Shown here: one piece after another, positions 33,061 through 44,383 of the stretch
Numbering within the stretch: position 1 is the stretch's first letter
Layout: every line of letters starts with the position of its first letter
Assembly (NCBI GenBank): GCA_963921825.1
Contig: OY997594.1
Coordinates: forward strand, 38,620,557 to 38,684,556
Reading direction: 5' to 3'
Origin: Erodium maritimum
Taxonomy: Eukaryota; Streptophyta; Magnoliopsida; Geraniales; Geraniaceae
DNA: 64,000 nucleotides
The notes under the pieces: model-generated
The model's input: the letters and a program-made list of their open reading frames with translations, nothing else
The model's database searches: none
What the model was told of the DNA's origin: nothing
Made by a program: the position numbers and the translations under genes

Positions 33061-35507
33061 TGTCACGCCCCAAATCCGATAATGACCGGACCCGTGACGT
33101 GACTTATTGAATTTAAATAAAACAACTTAAAAGTAACGAATAACTGGTAAGTATAAAATAAAGTAATATGAATCAACGAGAGTTTCAAACCCTGAGTCTT
33201 AAGCTCGGTCAAATACAAAGACTAAAAAATAAAGGTACGTCTTTACGAAAAACAAATAAACCCCGGGTCTCTGCTAGCTCCCAGTTCTGCGTAACCATCT
33301 AGTCCAAAGTATAACTATCAGCTGTAGAAAACACGGTAAGGGGTGAGCTTGACGCTCAGTAGGGAAAACCCCGAAAACCACCTCAACAAATTTACCAGAA
33401 AGACCTTTTCACAATTTTAAGTTACATCCAAAAAGGTTAAAAACAATGATACGACACTTAAGCCAAATAAAAGACAAAACCCCCTTTTTAACCTGACGTT
33501 TACCAGTCCAACCACACTAACTTCTGCTCAACAACATCCAAACGACTAAGGCACACGACCATAAGGTTACAAACCAGTAAGACACCAAATTACGTTTCTG
33601 AACTAACTTTTTAACAATTAAAAGGAGAAAGCGACAACAAGGACAAATAATCCAACTAAAACAAACTTCACTTTACCCGACCACAAACTGTTCCGAGATT
33701 CCACATCTAAAGCCTCTTCACAACTGACTTACGGACAACCAAAAATACGACACTTTAACTTACACGGAAGCTACACACATGATTTCATCATCAACCAATC
33801 AAATCAAGTCATTCGCGGTTACACACGACTCATAACAAGGAAACACTCATAGTCACAAACACCGCAACACTCATTTAGTCCAAACATTACCTAAACACAC
33901 AACTCGTAACCCCTGCACCGTCTCGAGAGCGACCTGCTCGGCTCAAGAAACTACCACAGCCACAATCACAATCATACTCATACGTGGCACACTTGCCTAC
34001 AACATAGCAACACATGCATCACCGAATATCACCTATCATACTTCTCGATTTACCAAACATAGCAACACATGCTTCTTAATTTACCAAACATAGCAACACA
34101 TGCTTCTTAGTTTACCAAACATAGCAACACATGCTTCTTAGTTTACCAAACATAGCAACACATGCTTCTCAATTTCCCAAACATAGAAACACATGCTTCT
34201 CAATCATAGCAACACATGCTTCTCAATCGTAGCAACACATGTTTCTCAATCATAGCAACACATGCTTCTCAATTTATCAAACATAGCAACACATGCTTCT
34301 CAACTTACCGAACATAGCAACACATGCTTCACTGAATACCACAGTCACGTCGGTCTATCACTCACCCGACCATATCACAAACAATGGTTCACATCGTAAC
34401 AATCACGGCACACTCAATACAGTTATCACAGAACAGTCACAATCACTTTCACAACCACATTCATGTTTCAATAATAACACCGCCAACAGGCACATACCAT
34501 CACTTACCGATACCACTCTCCACGTGGTTACCCCACCGGCTTAACCGGTATCCCCAAACATTCCCAATCCAACATATCAAGTACAATAGGGAAAATCACT
34601 TAAATCACTGATCATGCGTACTCTAGTCAATTCTACTCGTTTCCATGTTCGTTATTGATTAACCGTTCAAGCATCAAAGAAAACACCACAGATACATTCA
34701 GCACACAAGTCCTACGGGCTCGACATGGTCCGATTCTACCAGAACAACAATTCCCAAGACAGAAATCGTAAATGTTCACAGTTTGATACGTCTACGCTAG
34801 TTGTTCGTTTACTATATGTATACTAGTTCTTTAGCCGGTTCATTAGGTTTCCCTATATGCATTCTAGTAAAACCGTAATAAAGCGGGTTCGAGGTAATCC
34901 CTACCTCTTAAAGAACTGATAGCTGCGTCTCCTAGCTGCTGGCGTCCGGGCCTACCTCCGGTCTTCTCCACGAAGGAGGTCCAGCCTGAGTTTAACAAAA
35001 AAGGACGGGAATCAGTCTCGGTCCAGTCCGTAACGGTCCTCTAAATATTAATTAAGTCCATTAATCGGTTTGTCCAAACGTCCTTTAAAATTTTCCGAAA
35101 GTCCCTTAGAAATCCGATTTTAATCCAATTAAATTAATTAATAATTTAATTTATCTGGGCAGACCCGGCCCGACCCGAGTCCAACCCAAAACCAGGTCCA
35201 AACCGGGTCCAGAACCTGACCCAGGACCTGACCCATGATCCAGGCCGAGGCCCAGATCTTTGTTCAGGCCCAAGGCCCGATTGAGCTGGAGCCCAACTTC
35301 GTCCCAGGCCCGAGTCGCGTTTCAGGCCCAAGCCCGTCAGACTCGAGCTAGGGTTTCAGGCGTCTCTCCAGTTCACTCTGATGACGACGGCGGCGCCGGG
35401 AATCTTGACGGCGGTTCTGGTAGTGGTGGAGACGTCAGGGTACGGCGAGGGCGAGGGGAGGTGAAGGTGCGCGTCTCCGGCCAGATCTGGTGCTGTGAGG
35501 GCTCGCC
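33061..35507 (-). mobile_element. Ty3/gypsy-type LTR, minus strand, start not found
   Basis: On the minus strand it ends GGGGCGTGACA just before the primer site, like the LTRs at 4047 and 12408. It carries the same gagc...gctc palindromic block before the end (33345-33365), and an aggtagggattacc block (about 34890) equivalent to that at 11038. No TG start was recognised. The sequence runs to the SINE-like palindrome at 35508, so it is probably truncated there. GC-rich leader-like DNA at 35360-35500 fits the transcribed leader part of the LTR. Confidence 0.7.
33995..34335. repeat. 31 bp minisatellite with shorter 23 bp variants, inside LTR
   Basis: catagcaacacatgcttct occurs about ten times. 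Spacing is 31 bp between 34052 and 34175 (starts 34052, 34083, 34114, 34145) and about 23 bp in the following units. There are no unique spacers, so it is not a CRISPR array. Confidence 0.88.
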
Positions 35508-35888
35508 GAGGGCCCCACGCGCGGCGATGTTAGGTCTGCAGCCCAATACACCCCAACCCCTCTGGTGTATTGTCCACAGACAAATACCAACCTAGGTTGT
35601 TGGTGAGACTTGAACCCAAGACCTCACCCTTTATAGCATTTCCTTGAGTGATGCTATCACCAATTGAGCTGCAGCTCAATTGGTGATAGCATCACTCAAG
35701 GAAATGCTATAAGCTCAATTGGTGATAGCATCACTCAAGGAAATGCTATAAAGGGTGAGGTCTTGGGTTCAAGTCTCACCAACAACCTAGGTTGGTATTT
35801 TTCTGTGGACAATACACCAGAGGGGTTGGGGTGTATTGGGTTGCAGACCTAACATCGCCGCGCGTGGGGCCCGGGTCTGGCACGACGG
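35508..35888. repeat. Palindromic pair of tRNA-related SINE-like copies
   Basis: A near-perfect inverted repeat is centred on 35671/35672 (gagctgcagctc). Each arm of about 165-200 bp starts AGCTCAATTGGTGATAGC, like a tRNA D-arm/A-box. It then has GGGTTCAAGTCTCACC, like a B-box, and ends with tgcagacctaacatcgccgc. The right arm carries a second direct copy of its first 39 bp (35712-35750). The promoter boxes and size suggest a tRNA-derived SINE, present here as a head-to-head pair. The SINE identity is inference. Confidence 0.6.
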
Positions 35889-36110
35889 GATGTTACAGGT
35901 TTGGATTTTCTTTTCTGTTTTAGTATTGGTTTTATTTCCTATTTTAGGTACTTTCCATGCACTGTGATGTTTGCCATAACTGAGTCTGTTTTGGATCAGT
36001 TCGTCTTTGAAACTTATTAAACCCTGTCCTTATTGAGGGCCATAGCCACTGTAATGAGTTTCGGTTTATATTAATGAAAGCTACAACTTATTTTTAAAAA
36101 AATGCAATCT
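35889..36110 (+). mobile_element. LINE 3' tail
   Basis: The string gagggccatagccactgtaa is followed by tttatattaatgaaagct and ends acttatttttaaaaaaatgc. This is the style of plant LINE 3' ends in this window (27000, 30990, 37145). No coding part remains. Confidence 0.5.
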
Positions 36111-36249
36111 TATGATACTTTGTGCTTCATAAAAAGACTATTACAAAGTTATCACGTTAATTTTCAGTAACTTGACGATAACGTCGATAATTTTAAGTCC
36201 TAAAATAAAATTCTACAACCATAAATCGCGGCCTCAAAGCATGTTACGA

Positions 36250-37147
36250 ACTTAACCTCCATTGTGGATATATTAAGGACATTTTACTTCACACTTCCCC
36301 ATGAAGGTGGTGGAGACCAAGACGATAGACGTAGTGATCGAGGTGGTGACGGCTTAGGAGGCTCATGGGGTGATAGCGATCACAAGGCCAGGGATGGTGG
36401 GCAAGACGATGACGATGGCATAGGTAGAGGAATGTATGGAAACAACTGGAGTAATTGTTTGGTGCATCGTTCCGTAGCTGTCGTTCGGATGGTTGAAAGG
36501 TGGATAGGTACTTTAAGGACCTGGTCCTCGATCGACGACAGGGTTTACCTGTCTGTCGTTAGTGCTCAGACAATCTTTGATCCGATGCAAATTCTGGGTA
36601 CTAACTCGAAGGGGTCTTTCGGGTCTAGTTAACTGATAGTCAAACTAGCGAGGGGTGCTACACGCGCTCTCCCGCTGAGCGACAAAAAGACCAACGAGAT
36701 GTTTGTAAGTACCACCTTCTCACTAGCCATAAGGTGGTAGAGGTTCCACCAAGTACCGATATGGTACTTCTCAATCCTCCCGGAAGCCAGCACTCTCGCG
36801 TTTTTGGAGCCCTCTACTATAATCTGAGGGAGGATGACACACGCTGGATCCTTTTAAGAGTACTTAGTCCGCCACGACGTCACTTTCATTCCAAAAATGG
36901 GACCTTTGTGTCCTAGCTCATTGTCGTCAACAACTGTACCGATTCCTTTGACAGCTATCACAATACCCCTTATCGATACTTTTGGAGCATTTCAGTTTAT
37001 GATAATATTTTTTTATTCTTGTTTCATCCCATAATGTTTGGACTTATCAGTTGTGTTTTTACACTTTGAATCGGATTATGTCTTTTCTGGTTGGCACATT
37101 TTGAGTCAGTGTTTTTGGACGTTTACTTTTATTAATATATTTGTTCA
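36250..37147 (+). mobile_element. LINE-derived fragment with 3' tail
   Basis: It ends ttaatatatttgttcagcgttcaaaaaaag at about 37125-37148, a LINE-type 3' end. The upstream 36270-36920 part has short ORFs rich in Asp and Gly with no recognised domain. On the minus strand at 36655-36690, GCTCAGCGGGAGAGCGC resembles a tRNA D-arm, but no complete tRNA fold was found. Confidence 0.45.
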
Positions 37148-37490
37148 GCGTTCAAAAAAAGAATTCATACATATGTTTTTTCGCCAATAATATTTACTTG
37201 TATCTGAGAATTCTTTTTGAATGCTTGGAAAATTTGAAATAAGTTATACAATACTTTTCTAAATAAAAATTTATTTAATGTAAATAATAAAATGTATATT
37301 TATCAGGGTGTATAAAAAAAATCATATTTGAGAAAGAAGAGATTTAATGTTGGTCCTAGAAAGCAACGTGGCAACCCAGGAGACAAACATTGCAGGGAAG
37401 AATGAAAGCAAACTTGTGGGGCACGCGCCTTGTTGAACAAGCCATGTAACGATTATGTATTTTTCGACTGGCAAAGAAATCGGCACGACA
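37148..37490. other. Upstream flank of HSP70
   Basis: AT-rich DNA without ORFs. No complete three-unit heat-shock element (nGAAnnTTCnnGAAn) was found by eye, so stress control cannot be claimed. Confidence 0.5.
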
Positions 37491-37496
37491 GTCATG

Positions 37497-37520
37497 TATA
37501 TAAAGTAGCTAAAACCCTAA
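37497..37520 (+). promoter_or_regulatory. HSP70 core promoter: TATA box and telo-box
   Basis: TATATAAAG at 37497-37505 is a good plant TATA box, 52 bp before the start codon. AAACCCTAA at 37512-37520 is a telo-box, a motif common near the transcription start of plant genes for translation and organelle biogenesis. The short distance to the ATG implies a short 5' leader. Confidence 0.65.
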
Positions 37521-37556
37521 ACCCTGCAGCCACATCTCCTCTCTTCCAGCTCCGCC

Positions 37557-40500
37557 ATGAACTCCGCCGTCTTGCTCCGCTCTCTGAGGCGCCGTGATGT
37601 CGCCCTCTCGGCTTACAGATCTGTATGCTTCTTCTCTTTCTCCTTTCCAATTAATTACTCTCTCCTTGTTTTATGTCTCCATTATTTCCTTCTATATATG
37701 TACTCTATCTTCGTAATCGGATTCTTCGTCTGGAACTGTGTGCTATTTGAGATGTGCAAACTATTTCTGAAATTCTAACTTTCCTCTCAAGTGTTATGGT
37801 GTAAGCTGGATTTTGTGTTTCTGATTGAATATTTATGAATGTGAAATCAAACTGTCCATCATTTTTGTTTGCTTGGTTTTGGCTGTTGATGGTGCTTAGT
37901 TCTGTAGATGCATCTGCTGTTTTTATGTTAAAAAGTGGTTGTGATGTATGAAGATACCCTGAGTTGATGTGTAAGCAGTTCTATTGTATTGAGACTATAA
38001 AATCATCTCAAAATGTTTCTGATTGTATATCTTCATATTCATTTTGTGTTTGTCCAAGGGCAATCACAATGGCTTGAGATATTTCTGGATGCTGTATATC
38101 TGCCTTAGAAGTAGAGTTTTAATGTGCGTGAGGTTAAAGAAAGATCTTTTTACCAAGTGATTTAACAGCTTTCTTGCTCGGTATCAGCTTGGTTGTTGTT
38201 TTAGTGGTTATGGGGCAACATTTTAATCCGTGTTCTCGTGCTTACTTAAATTACTGTGCGTGTTTAAATTATTTTGCATATGACTCATTCAACTGAAAAT
38301 AGAGCTCAAGGTATGGCCTTTTTTTTTTACTCTGCAGGTCACTGGCAGTACCAAATCATCACTCACAAGCTCTCACCTGGCGAAGCTATGCAGACCTTTC
38401 AGGTACTAATAGCTTTTTTTCCAGTTATTTTTCTACTACACTATTTTTATGTGTTTCTTAGTTTTGTACTCTCTGTATTCCAGCACAAAACCTGCCGGAG
38501 ATGATGTAGTTGGTATTGATTTGGGTACAACAACCTCATGTGTTTCGGTCATGGAGGGCATGGTAAATTTCTTGTCCATGTTTATAATTGTTTTGTGATA
38601 GGGTCTGGTATTGTATTTTTGTCTCAACTATTCTGATTACTTTCTACAGAATGCTAAAGTAATTGAGAATTCTGAAGGAACTCGAACCACACCATCAGTG
38701 GTTGCCTTCAACCCAAATGGAGACGTGCTTGTTGGAATTACAGCCAAGCGAACGGCTGTTACCAACCCAACAAATACAGTCTCTGCAACCAAGCGTCTTA
38801 TTGGCAGGCTTTTTGATGATCCACAAACGCAAAAGGAAATGAAGATGGTTCCCTATAAGATAGTTAGGGCTCCAAACGGAGATGCATGGGTTGAAGCCAA
38901 TGGAACCAAGTATTCCCCAAGTCAAATTGGTGCCTTCATTCTAACCAAGATGAAAGAAACTGCAGAAGCCTATCTTGGGAGGACAGTCTCCAAAGCGGTT
39001 GTTACTGTACCTGCTTATTTCAATGATGCTCAGAGGCAAGCTACAAAGGATGCTGGTAGGATTGCAGGGCTTGATGTGCTGAGAATCATAAATGAGCCCA
39101 CTGCTGCTGCACTTTCTTATGGTATGAACAACAAGGAAGGTCTAATTGCTGTTTTTGATCTTGGTGGAGGAACTTTTGATGTGTCTATTTTGGAAATATC
39201 GAACGGCGTCTTTGAGGTATAAAATGTTAAACAGTTATGTAGTGTGTGTCTTTATGAAGAATCATGCTTATAAGATTTACTCTACGTAGGTGAAAGCAAC
39301 AAATGGCGACACGTTTTTGGGAGGAGAAGATTTTGACAACAGCCTGCTTGAATTCTTAGTGAGCGACTTCAAGAAAACAGAAGGCATTGATCTTTCATCT
39401 GACAAACTTGCTCTTCAGAGGCTTCGTGAAGCAGCTGAGAAGGCCAAGATAGAACTTTCATCTACAACACAGACTGACATTAACTTGCCTTTCATCACAG
39501 CTGATGCATCAGGTGCAAAGCATTTTAACATCACACTCACCAGGTCTAAATTTGAGGGTTTGGTTGGTGGCTTGATTGAGAGGACTAAGAATCCTTGCAA
39601 AAACTGTGTCAAAGATGCGGGAATATCTATCAAGGATATTGATGAGGTTCTTCTTGTTGGAGGCATGACACGTGTCCCAAAAGTGCAAGAAATTGTTTCA
39701 GAGATCTTTGGGAAGAACCCAAGCAAAGGAGTGAATCCTGATGAAGCGGTTGCAATGGGTGCTGCAATCCAAGGTGGCATTCTTCGTGGAGATGTGAAAG
39801 AGTTGCTTCTTTTGGATGTGACTCCACTGTCTCTTGGTATTGAGACACTGGGTGGTATCTTCACCAGGTTGATCAGCAGGAACACAACGATTCCTACTAA
39901 GAAGAGTCAGGTAAGTTCCGAGTTGATATTCTGCTGAACAGCCTCATTTGTATCTAGCCTGTGGTGTGTGTTTCACTTTCCATAATTTGTGTACAACTTG
40001 TGCTTTTTTTAGGTGTTCTCAACAGCAGCTGACAACCAAACTCAGGTTGGCATCAAAGTATTACAAGGCGAGCGGGAAATGGCGTCTGATAACAAGCTCC
40101 TGGGAGAGTTTGAACTTGTTGGTATTCCACCGGCCCCTAGAGGGTTGCCACAAATTGAAGTTATGTTTGACATTGATGCAAATGGTTTGGTGACTGTATC
40201 TGCTAAGGACAAGGCTACCGGCAAAGAGCAACAGATAACAATCCGTTCATCTGGAGGGCTCTCAGATGATGAAATTCAGAAGATGGTTAAGGAGGCTGAG
40301 TTGCATGCCCACAAGGACAAAGAAAGGAAGGAATTGATTGACCTCAGAAACAGTGCTGACACCTCCATTTACAGTATAGAGAAGAGTTTGGGAGAGTACA
40401 GAGACAAGATCCCGAGCGAGATAGCTAAGGAGATTGAAGATGCAGTTGCAGATTTGCGCGGGGCTTTGGGAGATGGCAATATTGGAGCAGAAGCAATCAA

Positions 40501-40645
40501 GTCTAAGCTTGAAGCTGCTAACAAATCTGTTTCAAAGATTGGACAGCACATTCAAGGTCAATCTGGTGGTTCTGACTCGTCTGGCGGCGCCCAGGGAGGA
40601 GGTGATCAAGCTCCAGAGGCAGAGTATGAGGAAATGAAAAAGTGA
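37557..40645 (+). CDS. Mitochondrial heat shock protein 70, six exons
   Basis: Exons are 37557-37622, 38338-38402, 38484-38562, 38650-39216, 39290-39910 and 40013-40645. All five introns are GT-AG, and the joined frame encodes 676 residues. The protein is an ATP-driven chaperone that pulls in and folds imported matrix proteins. Residues 1 to about 47 form an Arg- and Ser-rich mitochondrial presequence (LLRSLRRRD). The nucleotide-binding domain has IDLGTTTSC at 55-63, [12 protein letters not shown] at 238-249 and [12 protein letters not shown] near 381-392. The substrate-binding domain follows from about 430 with [11 protein letters not shown]. The C-terminus is Gly/Ser-rich and ends [10 protein letters not shown], typical of plant mitochondrial Hsp70. 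The usual TTNSC reads TTTSC and the start of exon 4 reads GMNAKV. The reading frame is intact. I chose the first ATG after the TATA box because it gives the presequence. Confidence 0.95.
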
Positions 40646-40823
40646 AGGAGGTGAGTCAGCGGGGTGTTTCTTGAGTACATTTTTGGAACAATTTAATTTA
40701 CTTAGAGGATATATAAGTTTACCTAAATCTTTGAATGCTGAGGTTCGATACTTGTTGACAAGAATTCGCAGCAGCAAGTGAATATGCTTGCTGAGCAATA
40801 CAAAGAATTTGATAGTCCAGTGA

Positions 40824-40829
40824 AATAAA
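40824..40829 (+). terminator. Polyadenylation signal of HSP70
   Basis: AATAAA lies 179 bp after the stop codon, in an AT-rich 3' flank. It is a candidate only; plant signals are loose. Confidence 0.5.
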
Positions 40830-41277
40830 AGAGATTATTTGTATCTTACACATCTGAAAATAAACTGCTAGGCATCGGTTGCTATGGGAATTCTATATTT
40901 AACAAGAGTTTTTTTCAGCATTGCTTGTCATTTATTGTATAATATCTGCCTTAGAGAGGCCATAACCACAATCCAATCATAGGAGAATGGAACTTTTTAT
41001 ATAAACTGCTTCTGCTTGGTTCCTCTGGGCATTCCAAACAAGTGAACGTGATTCTCCTCCACATTTATGGCCTTCAATTTCCCTCCAACCCACTAAATGA
41101 AGATTATGTAAACATGATACATTAAAAAACAACCTTGGCCCCTACTGTCACCATAAATGGCCACCTTCCCAAACTGAATTTCTTTTTACCATAAGTAAAT
41201 AAATGCATGAAACGAAAGTAACAGTTAACAGAGATGCACTCAAAATGGTCTAAATGAACGAGGATAAGAACCAGGGT
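40830..41277. other. Downstream flank of HSP70
   Basis: AT-rich with no ORF or repeat recognised, up to the inverted-repeat element that starts near 41278. Confidence 0.5.
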
Positions 41278-41596
41278 ACATTTTATTTTAACACCCTACA
41301 AAACATTTAATTTCAAAATGATATACATATTCTTTTCGCATTTCATACTTAAACTAAACATTTAATAGCACTTTGCTACCCAACCATTAAATGTCAATTG
41401 ACTTTCCATTCAAAGAGTGTAAAAAGTCCAAAACACCCCTCACTACCAATCAAATTTTCAAACTAATGACATTGATTTTAAAAAATTCTCTTTATTTATA
41501 TATTTAATTTGTAAAATCATTTTTAAATATAAAAATCATATTTAATTTCTAAAAATTAGATTATTCTTCCAAAAAATAGATAAAATAATAATAATA

Positions 41597-41597
<1 letters not shown>

Positions 41598-41688
<91 letters not shown>
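41598..41688. repeat. (TA)n microsatellite, about 90 bp, in left arm
   Basis: Uninterrupted alternating AT lies in the left inverted arm. The matching position of the right arm (about 45053-45067) has only about eight repeats. Confidence 0.95.
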
Positions 41689-41690
<2 letters not shown>

Positions 41691-42067
41691 TATCGTATTT
41701 TTAATTAAAATTTTATGTAAAATCAAATTTATTTTAAAAATATGTAAAATAATATTTTCATTTAATAAATAGATAAAACTCATGTTATAAGTTAAAAAAA
41801 CAGAATTTGTTTTTTTAAAAATATATAAAAACATATTTTAATTAATTAATTATCAATTAACTTATTCAATTTCCAGATTTAACTAAGCCTCCAAACACTC
41901 TTTTCCCAAACCCTATTTCTTCTGTAATCGCCACCCACGGTTTTTCTCGTCTCCACCGGCTGCGACCATGGTGGTTGCCGGTGGCGACTTACTCCTTCCC
42001 CTCGCTTTCCTATTTCCCTTCACCCTCACTTTCTTCTACTCGGGGATGCCTGTTTTATAACCTTGGT

Positions 42068-44367
42068 TTTTTTATCGGCGAAAACATATTTAAATTGACA
42101 TCTTCTGTGGAAGAAAAGATTACACAAAAAACGCAAACTTCCTAAAGCTTGCAAAGGACCAAAGTAAGGGTACACAGACCCGGGAGCCAAGTAAGGGTAC
42201 GCAGACCCAGAGTCAAAGAAAGGGTACACCGACCCAACAGTCCCACAGTGGGGGAGACCAACCACAGACAAGAGAGGGTACGCAGACCCAAAGGCAAAGT
42301 AAGGGTACACAGACCCCGAAGTAAAGAATGGGTACGCAGACCCAGAAGCAAAGAACGGGTACGCAGACCCAGAAGCAAAGAACGGGTACGCAAACCCGGA
42401 AGCAAAGACAGGGTACGCAGACCCAGAAGCAAAGAAAGAGTATGCAGACCCAAAAGCTAAAGATGGGCACGCAGACCCCAAAGTAAAGAAAGGGTACACA
42501 GACCCAGAAGCAAAGAACCGAGAAAAGAAAAGAGTCCTAACCCCCGAATTTTCCAACCATGAAGCGCTCAAAAAAAGTAGAGGTCTTTAACCCTAATTTG
42601 TCAACCATTAAGCACAACAGATAGCGATATACAACCAAAAAACGACCCAAGCAAGTATAACACCCTGTCTCATTAGTATCATCAACCAGTCACACAGACT
42701 GGAAGACGATCATTAACACATCGACGCTCAACACCGCAAGCGATAAAGACAGTCCCAATGAGTATAACCCACCAGAACACATAAAACCCCTATACCAAAC
42801 CTGTAAGTAAACAACTGAATGGAACGAAGGCCTAGTCCCTCACCGGCGGCCAACACCTTAAACCGGCGAGTCCTCACCACAAAAGTGGAAAGAAACAGTT
42901 TCATATCAAACTGAAATCGATAAAGGGGCAATGCAGGGACACATAACTTAAGTTGTAAAGAGGGATATACCAGTAAAGATACCACGATAAATCGCTAGAC
43001 CCACGACGATCATCACCCGGGAGGATGAAGAAGCACGTCCCACGACCGGATCTAAAGCGAAACAACAGGTAAGCAGACGAACCACCAAAAGCAGGAAGAA
43101 CAGCTCCGCAACGATCCCCACCGGGCAGGATGAAGAAGCGCGTCCCACGACCGGAGCCGTTACTTGAAACCTTCAATGATTCGAAAGACGCACCACCGTC
43201 GAGTCCGTGAGGGTCGGATCGGACAATGGAGCTTGAACTCAGCCCTCCAAAACCTAAACCGGACAACACCGAGAAAGGGCCAAAAGGAGGACGGTATTTC
43301 TACCGAGTACAAGCTCACACTTCCGATCGAAACACGATCACAACCCGCTGCCAAGACCATGAACCAAGCAAAAACCAGCGAAACTGGGTCTGCTGGGTAG
43401 ACCGACCCGGGTTTGACCCGAACTTGTTCAACCCGCCCAAACTGGACGGTCCGACCCGGGAAGACTATCCGGGTCCGCGCTCGACCCACTTCAGAACCTG
43501 GCCCGGATTTGCACCCGCCCGATCCACACCAACACCCTGACCCGGCCCACAATAGAGCCTGTTCCACACCAGCACCTTGACAACCCAACCACTCCTGGCC
43601 CATCGCACCCCCGGCCCAACCCACACCCGGCCAAAACTTCAACTGCAACCCTAGATGTGGAGGAGGCACAAACGAAGGCAGCGCTGGCAAGAGTCGACCA
43701 CATTGGACGGGAACGGGGACGAGAAGAAACACTCACTGGTGGAAGCTGAAGACGGCCTGCGAGCGAAAGCCAAACCAAGTCAAGCTCCGAGCTCCACCAC
43801 CGAGGGCTTGAAGGCATGGCTGGAGCAGCAAAGGAACGACGGAGAAGGGGGGCATCAGACCAGAGACAGGCTTCAAAACGAGTAGTAGATCTGGAGGGCT
43901 ACGAGCTTGGTAGAGACAGGACGGTCTGAGAAGCCAGACCATCCCCCGAGCATCACACAACAGCGTGACCATTCAGAAGCCGGAAAAGGACGTCGTCGGC
44001 CGAGGCAAGAACATCGCAGATCTGAGAAAGCCCAAACCACACGGGAACATGCAACCAACAGGAGATACCCACACAAACGGAGATGGAAATCCAGAGACAA
44101 AACATCGAGACCTTCAGCCACCGAAAAGCATGCCACCGTCGTGAGCAGGGATCAAACGGAGGTGGGGAGGGGAAAACAACACGGGAAAGGGGGGGAAAGG
44201 AGGAGAAAAGGCAAAGGGGGAAGGGAAAGAACAGTTGCCGCCGGGGACTACCAAGGCAGAAGCCTCAGTCGTCACTGGCGGGGACGACGAAGAGATTGGC
44301 GGCGGGTTTGGAAAGGAGGTAGTAGGGTTTTTTGAGAGAGATTTCTATAGAGCATCGCCAATAGACC
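42068..44367 (-). mobile_element. Modular retroposon, minus strand, with 16 bp target duplication
   Basis: GTTTTATAACCTTGGT lies at 42052-42067 and 44368-44383. The insert ends on the minus strand with cgccgataaaaaaa. It contains one copy of the family module at about 43220-43310 in minus orientation (ggtagaaataccgtcctcc, then tttggagggctgagttc), matching 25403-25490. ORFs such as 43160-43732 (minus) are open but match no family I know. No endonuclease or RT was seen. It split the left arm of the inverted-repeat element after that element was in place. Confidence 0.82.
42168..42520. repeat. 27 bp minisatellite, about 13 units
   Basis: gggtacgcagacccagaagc-type units start at 42168, 42195, 42222, 42276, 42303, 42330, 42357, 42384, 42411, 42438, 42465 and 42492, all multiples of 27 bp apart. 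Because 27 is divisible by three, several frames stay open on both strands; those ORFs are by-products. Confidence 0.95.
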
Positions 44368-44383
44368 GTTTTATAACCTTGGT

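Noticed and set aside
33995..34335. Repeated catagcaacacatgcttct as a CRISPR array
   Set aside because: Spacers between repeats are themselves repeated, so it is a minisatellite.
36655..36690. A tRNA gene on the minus strand
   Set aside because: Only a D-arm-like string is present; no acceptor stem, anticodon arm or good B-box could be formed.
38695..38925. Antisense ORFs over HSP70 exons (also 39415-39885)
   Set aside because: They are shadows of a clear spliced sense gene.
42026..42571. 181-codon minus-strand ORF as a structural protein gene
   Set aside because: Its periodicity comes from a 27 bp minisatellite, and several frames on both strands are open there.
43160..43732. 190-codon minus-strand ORF as a gene
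   Set aside because: It lies in the modular retroposon without recognisable domain or conservation evidence, so it was kept only as part of that element.
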